A program made the position numbers and the translations under genes. The notes beneath the pieces are model-generated. The model had not been told where the DNA came from and made no database searches. It saw only the letters and a program-made list of their open reading frames with translations. DNA of 47,206 nucleotides from JBEOJY01 sp040275305 (GTDB lineage Bacteria; Pseudomonadota; Alphaproteobacteria; UBA9219): assembly GCA_040275305.1 (NCBI GenBank), contig JBEOJY010000004.1, forward strand, positions 1 through 47,206, in the 5' to 3' direction. This document shows, one piece after another, positions 24,467-32,588 of the stretch; the stretch's first letter is position 1, and every line of letters starts with the position of its first letter.

Positions 24467-26546
24467 CCTCTTTCTCAGCTCGGGCCGCGCCTTCAGCTTG
24501 CCCGCTTGCGACTAATGAGCATTTCGCCATCGTGACCGATGCGCGGCTGATCGGATCCGTCATATAAAAATCTTCGATCGTTGGCGCGAAAGCCTGCGTC
24601 ACATACAAGCCAGCTCCACATTCGTTGCTGATGGCAATCGGCCATGGCGCGGTTGGCCCACGCGAACCGATGTTCCCCAGAACAGGGCAAGATTTTTCCA
24701 TCGCCGCGCGGAGCTGGTCCAGCGAGTCGAAGGGCAACGTCTTGCCAATCACTTGCGAAAAAGCTCGCAGAATTGTCCAGTCCTCTTTCGCCTCGCCCGG
24801 CGCAAAGACGGCACGGTTGGCGCGTTGGGGGCGGCCTTCGGTATTGACATAGGTCGCGTCTTTTTCGGTGTAGGCGCAGCCCGGAAGGATCACGTCCGCG
24901 CGGTGCGCTCCGGCATCGCCGTGGTGGCCTTGATAGACGACGAAGGTTTTCCCCAGTCGCGTCATGTCGATTTCATCCGCGCCTAGAAGCCAGAGCATAT
25001 CCATCTGCCCCTGCTCGCACGCGGACACGATACCGCGCGTTCCGACGCCATTCGTTTGCGGGACGAAGCCGAGGTCAAGCGCCCCCACGCGCGAGGCCGC
25101 GCTTTGCAGAATGTTGAATCCGTTCCAGTCTTCACGCGCCATATTGAAAGTTTGCGCTAGCAATCTTGCGGCGCCGTGCAGCGCAGCGCCATCTTGTCGC
25201 GCCAACACACCGGCGCCGAGGATGATCATCGGCTTTTTGGCTTGCCGCAGCGTGTTGCCGAACGCGGTGTTCGCATTCATGAGGTCAAGCAGGCTTTGCG
25301 ACGTGGTTCCAACATGTTTGTAAGGGTAACCGAGGTCGGCTGCAGGCCCAATGAGTCCCACGCGCATGCCGCCACGCAGCCAACGTTTGCGGATTCGCGC
25401 ATTGACAAGCGCAGCTTCGCGGCGAGGATTGGTTCCAATTAGCAGGATCGCATCGGCGTCTTCTATTCCCGCTATGCCGCTGTTCATCATGTATGATGCG
25501 CGGGAAGATAGGTCGTATTCGGCTCCGTCCTGACGGCAATCAAGATTTGGAGCGCCAATGGCGAGCATCAGCGCTTTCAGGGCGTAGACGCTTTCGCAGT
25601 CGGCCAGATCACCTACCAAAGCAGCTATCTTTTGTGGCGTTGAGCCACGCAGTTTCTCCGCTATCGCGGCAAACGCTTCGTTCCATGTTGTGGGTTTTAG
25701 CTTGCCGTCGCGGCGGACATAGGGTTGATCGAGCCGCTGGCGCGTCAGTCCGTCGCAAGCGAAGCGTGTTTTGTCGTTGATCCAGCTTTCGTTCACATCC
25801 TCGTTCAGGCGCGGTAAAATGCGCATAACTTCGTTGCCGCGCGCGTCGATGCGGATGTTGCTGCCGACCGCATCGAGCACATCGACGCTTTCGGTCTTGC
25901 GATATTCCCATGGGCGCGCCTTGAACGCGGCGGGCTTGCTGGTCAATGCGCCCACGGGGCAGATGTCGATCAGGTTGCCGGAGAGTTCCGAGGTCAGCGG
26001 TTGCGTTACAAAAGTCCCAATTTCGAGCTTTTCGCCACGGTTGATTCCGCCGAGTTCCGGCGTTCCGCAGATTTCGTCCACAAACCGCACGCAGCGCGTG
26101 CAATGGATGCAGCGCGTCATTACTGTTTTGACGAGCGGCCCCAAATCTTTATCCTGTACCGCGCGTTTGGCTTCAGCGTAGCGGCTTCGGTCGAAGCCGT
26201 AAGCGACGGCTTGATCCTGCAAATCGCACTCGCCGCCCTGATCGCAGATCGGGCAGTCAAGCGGGTGGTTGGCGAGCAGAAGCTCCATCACGCCGTTGCG
26301 GGCTTTGACGGCCATGGGGCTGTCCGTATGCACAACCATACCGTCGGCGCAGGGTTGCGCGCAACTCGCGATCGGCTTCGGCATTTTCTCGATCTCGACA
26401 AGGCACATACGGCAATTGCCCGCGACGCTGAGCTTGTCGTGGTAGCAGAAACGCGGGACTTCGACGCCTGCTTGCTCGCAGGCTTGCAACACGTTCGCGC
26501 CAGGCTCGACTTCGACAGGCGTACCATTGATGGTGAGTTTTATCAT
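24453..26546 (-). CDS. nuoG: NADH-quinone oxidoreductase subunit G
   Basis: NuoG is the large iron-sulfur subunit of the NADH-dehydrogenase arm. Its 697 residues start with a 2Fe-2S domain (Cys34, 45, 48, 62: cluster N1b), then the His-ligated N5 site (His94, Cys98, 101, 107), then the N4 site (Cys146, 149, 152, 196), followed by a molybdopterin-oxidoreductase-like domain without cofactor role. I see no CxxCxxxC for the extra N7 cluster found in E. coli, which fits the alphaproteobacterial and mitochondrial type. I start at MIKLTINGT, where the 2Fe-2S domain begins; the frame is open 23 codons upstream. A gap of 87 bases separates it from nuoF. Confidence 0.95.
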   Translation of the reverse strand: MIKLTINGTPVEVEPGANVLQACEQAGVEVPRFCYHDKLSVAGNCRMCLVEIEKMPKPIASCAQPCADGMVVHTDSPMAVKARNGVMELLLANHPLDCPICDQGGECDLQDQAVAYGFDRSRYAEAKRAVQDKDLGPLVKTVMTRCIHCTRCVRFVDEICGTPELGGINRGEKLEIGTFVTQPLTSELSGNLIDICPVGALTSKPAAFKARPWEYRKTESVDVLDAVGSNIRIDARGNEVMRILPRLNEDVNESWINDKTRFACDGLTRQRLDQPYVRRDGKLKPTTWNEAFAAIAEKLRGSTPQKIAALVGDLADCESVYALKALMLAIGAPNLDCRQDGAEYDLSSRASYMMNSGIAGIEDADAILLIGTNPRREAALVNARIRKRWLRGGMRVGLIGPAADLGYPYKHVGTTSQSLLDLMNANTAFGNTLRQAKKPMIILGAGVLARQDGAALHGAARLLAQTFNMAREDWNGFNILQSAASRVGALDLGFVPQTNGVGTRGIVSACEQGQMDMLWLLGADEIDMTRLGKTFVVYQGHHGDAGAHRADVILPGCAYTEKDATYVNTEGRPQRANRAVFAPGEAKEDWTILRAFSQVIGKTLPFDSLDQLRAAMEKSCPVLGNIGSRGPTAPWPIAISNECGAGLYVTQAFAPTIEDFYMTDPISRASVTMAKCSLVASGQAEGAARAEKEVAHG

Positions 26547-26633
26547 CGGTGTGCCGCCTTTTCCCAGATTACGGGCGAGCCTGTTTTTACGGAATGATGG
26601 GACTTTATTTGGCAAGTCTGTGAATGCGTCATG

Positions 26634-27914
26634 TTACGCAGCCTTCGCTTGCTTGCGGAATTGTTCGATGCGTTGTTCGAGGACCGGGCGGAAATGGCGG
26701 ATCAGGCCCTGAATTGGCCAAGCCGCAGCGTCGCCCAAGGCGCAAATGGTGTGGCCTTCGACCTGCCGCGTTAGCTCTAGCAAATGGTCGATTTCCGCTA
26801 TGGTCGCATCACCTTTGACCATACGCTGCATGATTCTTGCCATCCAGCCGGTTCCTTCGCGGCATGGCGTGCACTGGCCGCAGCTTTCGTGCTTGTAGAA
26901 TTGCGCCAGACGCGCAATCGCGTAGATGATATCGGTCGATTTATCCATCACGATGACGCCTGCGGTACCCAGCCCTGACCGCGCTTCGCGCAGGCCGTCG
27001 AAATCCATCAACACGGTTTCGCAAACATCCTTCGGCAGCATCGGCGTGGACGAGCCTCCGGGAATGATGGCCATGAGGTTATCCCAGCCGCCGCGAACGC
27101 CGCCCGCGTATTTTTCGACGAGTTCCTTGAGCGGAATGCTCATCGCCTCTTCGACATTGCAGGGCGTATTGACGTGTCCGGAGATGCAATAGAGTTTGGT
27201 TCCGTTGTTCTTGGGGCGGCCAAACTGATTGAACCACGCCGCGCCGCGCCGCAAGATTTCCGGGACAGACGCAATGGTTTCGACGTTATTGACGGTGGTC
27301 GGGCAGGCATAGAGGCCTGCTCCGGCGGGAAAAGGCGGACGATTGCGCGGCTGGCCTTTTTTGCCTTCAAGGCTTTCCATCAGGGCCGATTCCTCGCCGC
27401 AGATGTAAGCGCCCGCGCCGCGATGCAAATAGACATCGCAATCCCAGCCGGTTCCGCAGGCGTTGCGCCCCAGCAATCCGGCTGCGTAGGCTTCGCTGAT
27501 GGCTTTTTGCAGCGTTTGCGCTTCGCTGTAGAACTCGCCGCGCACATAGATGTAGGCGGTATGGGCGTGAATGGCGAAGGCCGCGCACAGCGCGCCTTCC
27601 AACAGGCGATGCGGGTCAAAGCGCAGGATATCGCGGTCCTTGCTGGTTCCGGGTTCTGATTCGTCCGCGTTGATTATCAAATAATGTGGCTTGTCCGAAG
27701 GCTTGGGCATGAACGACCATTTGAGGCCGGTCGGGAATCCCGCGCCGCCGCGTCCGCGCAAGTTGGATGCCTTGATCTCTTCGACGATCCAGGGCTGGCC
27801 CTTGAGGATGAGCGAGGACGTGTTGCTCCAGACCCCGCGCCTTCTTGCGGCGTCTAGGCTCCAGCTTTCATGGCCATACAAGTTCGTAAAGATGCGATCA
27901 TGGGGCGCAAGCAT
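26634..27914 (-). CDS. nuoF: NADH-quinone oxidoreductase subunit F
   Basis: NuoF binds NADH and FMN and is the electron entry point of complex I. In its 426 residues the nucleotide and FMN sites appear as RGRGGAGFPTGLKW (53-66) and GAYICGEESALMESLEG, and the N3 cluster as CGQCTPCREG with a later Cys in HTICALGD. The length is normal (about 430). It lies two bases after nuoE and has strong similarity in pattern to mitochondrial NDUFV1, as do most alphaproteobacterial forms. Confidence 0.96.
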   Translation of the reverse strand: MLAPHDRIFTNLYGHESWSLDAARRRGVWSNTSSLILKGQPWIVEEIKASNLRGRGGAGFPTGLKWSFMPKPSDKPHYLIINADESEPGTSKDRDILRFDPHRLLEGALCAAFAIHAHTAYIYVRGEFYSEAQTLQKAISEAYAAGLLGRNACGTGWDCDVYLHRGAGAYICGEESALMESLEGKKGQPRNRPPFPAGAGLYACPTTVNNVETIASVPEILRRGAAWFNQFGRPKNNGTKLYCISGHVNTPCNVEEAMSIPLKELVEKYAGGVRGGWDNLMAIIPGGSSTPMLPKDVCETVLMDFDGLREARSGLGTAGVIVMDKSTDIIYAIARLAQFYKHESCGQCTPCREGTGWMARIMQRMVKGDATIAEIDHLLELTRQVEGHTICALGDAAAWPIQGLIRHFRPVLEQRIEQFRKQAKAA

Positions 27915-27916
27915 GG

Positions 27917-28522
27917 TTAGTCCTTCCTTCCCACAGTCACGGCGGCCATGGCTTGCGGCGCGCTGCCCTGACGGCCTTTTTGCGATCCGGATTTGATTTC
28001 GCGTCCGGCTTTCAGGTCGTCAAGAAGTTTGCCCATGCTTTCTTCGGTCAAGTCTTCGTAATAGAGGTCGTTGATCTGCACCACGGGCGCATTCACGCAT
28101 GCGCCGAGGCATTCGGTTTCGACGACTGTAAACTGTCCGTCTGCCGTCGTTTCACCGGGATCGATGCCAAGTTTATCTTTGCAGACTTTCACGACCTTAT
28201 CCGAGCCGCAGAGCCAACATGGGGTTGTCGTGCAGACCTGCACAAGATTCTTCCCCACGGGTTTGAGGTTGAACATCGTGTAGAATGTAGCAACTTCATA
28301 TACGCGAATGCGCGGCATTTCGAGCATTTCTGCCACGCAATCCATCGCAGCGCGCGGCAACCAGTTGCCGCACTGGCGCTGGGCGAGATCCAGCAAGGGC
28401 AACACAGCGCTCGCTTGGCGGCCCGTCGGATACCGCGCGATAACCGCCTGCGCGACGGCCAGATTATTTGGCGTAAACGCGAAGGATGCGGGTTGTTCGA
28501 TGGCCATTTCTTCGGCACTCAT
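27917..28522 (-). CDS. nuoE: NADH-quinone oxidoreductase subunit E
   Basis: NuoE is a thioredoxin-like protein with the 2Fe-2S cluster N1a, bound to NuoF. The ligands Cys97, Cys102, Cys138 and Cys142 lie in VCTTTPCWLCG and ETECLGACVNAP. The 201 residues include an alphaproteobacterial-type C-terminal tail rich in Lys and Gly. I place the start at the ATG that overlaps the nuoD stop codon as ATGA, with GGAGA seven bases before; the frame is open for 42 codons upstream but within nuoD. Confidence 0.95.
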   Translation of the reverse strand: MSAEEMAIEQPASFAFTPNNLAVAQAVIARYPTGRQASAVLPLLDLAQRQCGNWLPRAAMDCVAEMLEMPRIRVYEVATFYTMFNLKPVGKNLVQVCTTTPCWLCGSDKVVKVCKDKLGIDPGETTADGQFTVVETECLGACVNAPVVQINDLYYEDLTEESMGKLLDDLKAGREIKSGSQKGRQGSAPQAMAAVTVGRKD

Positions 28523-29754
28523 CGGTCGATCTCCCCAAACACGATATCCATGCTGCCGATGATGGCGACGGAGTCTGCCAGCATATAGCCTTTGCACATC
28601 ATATCGGTGCCTTGCAGGTGCACAAAGCACGGCGAACGCACTTTGCAACGATAGGGTTTGTTGGTGCCGTCGGCGACCAGATACACGGCGAATTCGCCCT
28701 TGGGCGATTCGGTCGCCGTATAGGTCTCGCCTGCGGGCACGTGGAATCCTTCGGTGAACAACTTGAAATGGTGGATAAGCGCTTCCATGGAGTTTTTCAT
28801 GTCCGCGCGGCGCGGGGGGGCGATTTTATGGTCGTCGATCATCACGGGGCCTTGAGGCATATCGCGCAGGCACTGCTTGATGATCTTCGCAGACTGGCGC
28901 ATTTCTTCGAGGCGCAACAGGTATCTTGCGAAGCAATCGCCGGTCTTGCCGACAGGAATATCGAAATCCAGCTTGTCGTACACATCGTAGGGCTGGCTCT
29001 TGCGCAGGTCCCACGGCACACCGGAGGCGCGCAGCATCGGGCCTGAGAAGCCCCAATCAAGCGCCTGCTCCCGTGATACTATGCCGATGTCGACGGTGCG
29101 TTGCTTGATGATGCGGTTGTCGGTCAGCAGACCTTCGATGTCCGACATAAATTTCGGGAAGCGGTCGATCCAGGCCGCGATATCGTCGGTCAGACCGTCG
29201 GGCAGATCCTGATGCACACCGCCGGGGCGGAAATAATTCGCGTGCATGCGCGCGCCGCTTACGCGCTCGTAGAATTCCCATATGATTTCACGCTCTTCAA
29301 AGCCCCAAAGCGATGGCGTCACCGCGCCCAAGTCAATTGCCATCGTCGTGATGTTGAAAATGTGGTTCATGATGCGCGTGAGCTCCGCGAACATCACGCG
29401 GATGTATTGCGCGCGCACGGGGGCCTGAATGCCGAGCAGTTTTTCAATCGCGAGGACGAAGCTGTATTCATCCGCCATCGGCGCGATGTAGTCCATGCGG
29501 TCGAAGTAGGGCACGGCCTGCAGATAGGTTTTGTATTCGATCAGCTTTTCTGTGCCGCGATGCAGTAGTCCGATATGCGGGTCGGCGCGTTCGACGATTT
29601 CTCCGTCCATTTCCAGAATAAGGCGTAACACGCCATGCGCGGCGGGATGCTGCGGCCCGAAATTCATGGTGAACGGGCGGATAACCGTGTTGCCTTTTTG
29701 CGTGACTTCTCCGCCTTCTTCGGGTTCGATGGCGGTCGCAACGATCTTGCTCAT
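28519..29754 (-). CDS. nuoD: NADH-quinone oxidoreductase subunit D
   Basis: NuoD is the 49-kDa type subunit that, with NuoB and NuoH, forms the quinone-binding pocket. The 411 residues include NFGPQHPAAHG near the start (quinone headgroup His), the long helical core with SGARMHANYFRPGGV, and the conserved C terminus IVFGEIDR. The family evolved from the large subunit of NiFe hydrogenase; the metal-binding Cys residues are absent, as expected. It is separate from nuoC, not fused as in E. coli. Its start overlaps the nuoC stop as ATGA. Confidence 0.96.
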   Translation of the reverse strand: MSKIVATAIEPEEGGEVTQKGNTVIRPFTMNFGPQHPAAHGVLRLILEMDGEIVERADPHIGLLHRGTEKLIEYKTYLQAVPYFDRMDYIAPMADEYSFVLAIEKLLGIQAPVRAQYIRVMFAELTRIMNHIFNITTMAIDLGAVTPSLWGFEEREIIWEFYERVSGARMHANYFRPGGVHQDLPDGLTDDIAAWIDRFPKFMSDIEGLLTDNRIIKQRTVDIGIVSREQALDWGFSGPMLRASGVPWDLRKSQPYDVYDKLDFDIPVGKTGDCFARYLLRLEEMRQSAKIIKQCLRDMPQGPVMIDDHKIAPPRRADMKNSMEALIHHFKLFTEGFHVPAGETYTATESPKGEFAVYLVADGTNKPYRCKVRSPCFVHLQGTDMMCKGYMLADSVAIIGSMDIVFGEIDR

Positions 29755-30371
29755 GGCTTGCCCTCTGTTTTCGGGAGGGATTCCTGAATTTTACGTAGGT
29801 TCACGTCCGTCATGCCTTCCCACGGACTTAAGAAGTCGAAGCTGCGATAATCCTGCATCAGCTTAACCGGCTCGTAGACCACGCGCTTTTGCTCGTAGTC
29901 GTAGCGGACTTCAACGAAGCCCGTGAGCGGAAAATCCTTGCGCAGCGGGTGACCTTCGAAGCCGTAATCGGTCAGAATGCGGCGGAGGTCCGGGTGGCCA
30001 TCGAACGCGACGCCGAAAAGATCCCAGCATTCGCGTTCGAACCATCCGGCCGAGCTGTAAATCCCCGTCACAGTTGGCACAGGGGTTTTCTCGTCGGTTC
30101 CAACTTTGACGCGCAGCCGCCAGTTATGGCGCAAACTTAACAAGTTATAGACTACCTCGAAACGCTCCGGGCGCCCCGGATAATCCGCGCCGCAGACATC
30201 CATGAGCTGGCCCATTGCAAGCGCCGGGTCGTCGCGCAACGTCGTCAAGCACTCGACGATCCGCTCGCGATACACATGCACGCACAGTTCTCCCCGCGCA
30301 ATCGTCGCATCAATCAGCGCGTTGCCAAGCGCGCGTTTGACTTCCGATTCAAGACGATCAAGATCTTCCAT
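29751..30371 (-). CDS. nuoC: NADH-quinone oxidoreductase subunit C
   Basis: NuoC is the 30-kDa type subunit of the complex I connecting module. The 206 residues include the family pattern ERECWDLFGVAFDGHPDLRR split by the turn and HPLRKDFPLTG, which is the signature of this subunit. I start at MEDLDRLESEV, five bases past the nuoB stop codon. The frame runs open far upstream through nuoB in another frame; that part is not protein-like. Confidence 0.95.
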   Translation of the reverse strand: MEDLDRLESEVKRALGNALIDATIARGELCVHVYRERIVECLTTLRDDPALAMGQLMDVCGADYPGRPERFEVVYNLLSLRHNWRLRVKVGTDEKTPVPTVTGIYSSAGWFERECWDLFGVAFDGHPDLRRILTDYGFEGHPLRKDFPLTGFVEVRYDYEQKRVVYEPVKLMQDYRSFDFLSPWEGMTDVNLRKIQESLPKTEGKP

Positions 30372-30376
30372 CGCCG

Positions 30377-30898
30377 TTACCTGTCGATCACTTTGTTGCC
30401 GCGACGGATTTTGCGGTGCAGTTGCATGATTCCGTAAAGTAGCGCTTCCGCTGTCGGCGGGCATCCGGGGATATAGATATCCACTGGCACGATACGGTCG
30501 CAACCGCGCACGACGGAATAGGAATAGTGGTAATAGCCGCCGCTGTTCGCGCAGCTCCCCATCGAAATCACCCAGCGCGGCTCCGGCATCTGGTCGTAGA
30601 GGAGGCGCATCGCGGGGGCCATCTTGTTCGTCAGCGTTCCGGCGACGATCATCACGTCCGACTGGCGCGGCGAGGCGCGCGGCATCATGCCGAAGCGGTC
30701 GAGGTCGTAGCGGCTCATATAGGCGTGGATCATCTCGATCCCGCAGCAGGCCAGCCCGAACGTCATCGGCCACATCGAACCGGTACGCGCCCACGCCATA
30801 AGGTCTTCGTATTTGGTCAGAAGGAAGCCCTTGTCCTGCACCGTTTCGCCCAGCTTCCGCGCAATATCCTCAGCTTTCGCCAAACGCATCTCATCCAT
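30377..30898 (-). CDS. nuoB: NADH-quinone oxidoreductase subunit B
   Basis: NuoB holds the terminal 4Fe-4S cluster N2, which reduces quinone. All ligands are present in the 173 residues: the unusual tandem Cys51-Cys52 in LACCGIEM, Cys116 in SMGSCANSGG, and Cys145 in YIPGCPPTAE. The N-terminal extension of about 40 residues is helical. It lies 33 bases after nuoA. Confidence 0.96.
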   Translation of the reverse strand: MDEMRLAKAEDIARKLGETVQDKGFLLTKYEDLMAWARTGSMWPMTFGLACCGIEMIHAYMSRYDLDRFGMMPRASPRQSDVMIVAGTLTNKMAPAMRLLYDQMPEPRWVISMGSCANSGGYYHYSYSVVRGCDRIVPVDIYIPGCPPTAEALLYGIMQLHRKIRRGNKVIDR

Positions 30899-30931
30899 GG
30901 CGCAGCGCTCCTGCAGCCCTGCGGCATATTC

Positions 30932-31300
30932 TCATTCCCATTCGAGCGCGCCTTTCTTCCATTCGTAGATAAAGCCGACGGTTAGCACCGCGAGAAACGC
31001 CATCATCGACCAAAACCCCTCCATCCCGATGTCCTTCAGCGTGATGGCCCACGGGAACAGAAAGGCCGTCTCCAAGTCAAAAATGATGAAGAGAATCGCC
31101 ACAAGGTAGAAGCGCACGTCAAATTTGGCATGCGCGCTGTCGAAGGCTGGAAAACCGCATTCGTAGGCCGAATTTTTTTCGCGGTCCGGCCTGCGTTTGG
31201 CCAATATGAACGGCACGGCAGTCGCCGCCGTCGCGACAAAAGCCGCAATGGCCAGAAACACCAATATAGGGAAGTAGTTGGCGAGAAGATCGCTTGGCAT
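30932..31300 (-). CDS. nuoA: NADH-quinone oxidoreductase subunit A
   Basis: NuoA is a three-helix membrane subunit at the junction of the two arms. The 122 residues show helix 1 (FPILVFLAIAAFV), the loop with KNSAYECGFPAFDSAHAKFD broken into the typical YECG and FD signatures, and helices 2 and 3 with the conserved FDLETAFLFPWA. It opens the nuo operon. About 140 bases separate it from the upstream tRNA-Asp gene in the same direction; the nuo promoter should be there, but I find no convincing -35/-10 pair. Confidence 0.95.
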   Translation of the reverse strand: MPSDLLANYFPILVFLAIAAFVATAATAVPFILAKRRPDREKNSAYECGFPAFDSAHAKFDVRFYLVAILFIIFDLETAFLFPWAITLKDIGMEGFWSMMAFLAVLTVGFIYEWKKGALEWE

Positions 31301-31440
31301 GTTGGGGGCTGCTTTAGGGCGGGAGGCAGACTCAGGTTGACGCTTGGGAAAGAATTATCAGGTTCGGGCTAAATGGCAAGCGCCATTCTCCCGAAAGCTT
31401 TTTATTTCATCTTGAGTTTTCTAGATTTTCATCCGGAGGA

Positions 31441-31517
31441 TGGCGCGAGTGACGGGACTTGAACCCGCGACCTTCGGCGTGACAGGCCGACGCTCTAACC
31501 AACTGAGCTACACCCGC
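31441..31517 (-). tRNA. tRNA-Asp (anticodon GTC)
   Basis: A complete 77-base cloverleaf is found on the minus strand. The acceptor GCGGGTG pairs with CACTCGC with one G-T pair; the anticodon loop CTGTCAC reads GTC for aspartate; the T arm has GGTTCAAGTCC. The CCA end is encoded. GUC is one of the queuosine-modified anticodons, so this tRNA is a likely target of the pathway that queF serves. It lies upstream of nuoA and divergent from tRNA-Val. Confidence 0.95.
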
Positions 31518-31544
31518 TTGGCAGTGTTTAGCGGTAAGGCGCAA

Positions 31545-31574
31545 CGATTAGGCCATTCCCCCCTTCCCTGTCAA
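31545..31574 (-). promoter_or_regulatory. Possible promoter of tRNA-Asp
   Basis: On the minus strand a perfect TTGACA (31574-31569) is followed after 18 bases by TAATCG as a weak -10. Transcription would begin about 20 bases before the tRNA. The region between the two divergent tRNA genes is only 115 bases, so both promoters must be packed there; the tRNA-Val side shows TATACT at 31594-31599 without a clear -35. Confidence 0.4.
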
Positions 31575-31632
31575 GGAAAGGTTAGCGTTTTCTTATACTT
31601 TCTGTTAGAAAACAGCCTGCGACAGGGCTTTT

Positions 31633-31707
31633 GGGCGGTTAGCTCAGCGGTAGAGCATCTCGTTTACACCGAGAGGGTCGGGGGTTCGAAACCCTCACCG
31701 CCCACCA
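31633..31707 (+). tRNA. tRNA-Val (anticodon TAC)
   Basis: A complete 75-base cloverleaf: acceptor GGGCGGT pairs fully with ACCGCCC; the anticodon stem-loop CTCGTTTACACCGAG carries TAC for valine; the T arm has GGGTTCGAAACCC split around the loop. Discriminator A and an encoded CCA follow. It is divergent from tRNA-Asp. Confidence 0.95.
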
Positions 31708-31741
31708 TAGTCCCTGATGTCGTTTTCTCGTTTTGGAATCC

Positions 31742-32362
31742 TTACCCTAACTTAGGGGATAACAAGGCTGTTTTAAAACTACGTTGAACATTGTCCGATA
31801 TGTAGCCTATTTCTTCCTGTAGCACTCGTATCACCGTGTCCGGTTTCGGCATAAACAGAGGCGTCTTATATCGCTCAATCTGAGCCTTGCGGGTAGCGAT
31901 CTTATCGAAAACATCTGATACTAATTCCTTTGTCTTTGCGCTGGCTTGTCGTGCGATGGTTGCTTGTGACGAGCTGTCATTCCTATTCACTTGAATTTCG
32001 GAGGATGAATATACAATCGCTGGCACAACCATTTCGTACATCATGCTTCCTGCTGCGATGACGTGCGCAATTCCATGCTCTTTTTCCCCTTGCTGGGCAA
32101 CATTTTCTATTTCGGCTGCCCGTGCCCCCAAGTAAACAGAGTGGGCAAGTTTCTCCAATTCAGTGTAATTACGGAGATTTTCGATGGCCTTGATTGCCTC
32201 GCTCATGTCTTTTGGCGCTGTCAGGACTTCCACTGTGGCATTACGCACGCTTCTATAATCAGCACATAGCAGTTTTGCGTATGCATGCAATTCGGAATAG
32301 CTTTGGGGGTTGCAATTCTCGATATGCTGGAAAAATAGTCCTAATATTCTTTTGTCTTGCAT
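31742..32362 (-). CDS. Hypothetical protein in an AT-rich patch
   Basis: The 206-residue product is not recognised. It is soluble and strongly helical, with no signal peptide or membrane helix; the N-terminal third (LFFQHIENCNPQSYSELHAY) and the region around 60-95 look amphipathic. A strong ribosome binding site (GAGGAA) lies before the ATG, which supports a real gene. Its DNA and the 200 bases beyond it are visibly richer in A and T than the flanking genes, and it lies just past tRNA-Val, so it may have been acquired. No integrase, and no repeated tRNA end, is seen. It ends 35 bases from the tRNA. Confidence 0.6.
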   Translation of the reverse strand: MQDKRILGLFFQHIENCNPQSYSELHAYAKLLCADYRSVRNATVEVLTAPKDMSEAIKAIENLRNYTELEKLAHSVYLGARAAEIENVAQQGEKEHGIAHVIAAGSMMYEMVVPAIVYSSSEIQVNRNDSSSQATIARQASAKTKELVSDVFDKIATRKAQIERYKTPLFMPKPDTVIRVLQEEIGYISDNVQRSFKTALLSPKLG

Positions 32363-32588
32363 GATTTCCTCGTTAGCTATTTGGGTAATTTTTTCATGAT
32401 ATTATTCGTTTATGATATGAGCTTGATGTTACCTATGTCCAGCTTATTATTATTTTCATCTTTCATCGCGTGGGGAGTTCCTGTTTTCTTATTCATAATA
32501 TTTCAATGGGTTAGCCACTTGTGGATTGGGCCGTTTACCTGTAAGAGGGCCGTTCCAATTCCGGGTGATTGCGCTTTCAGGGGCCAGA

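Noticed and set aside
31441..32588. tRNA-targeted genomic island
   Set aside because: No integrase gene and no second copy of a tRNA 3' end were found; composition alone is not enough.
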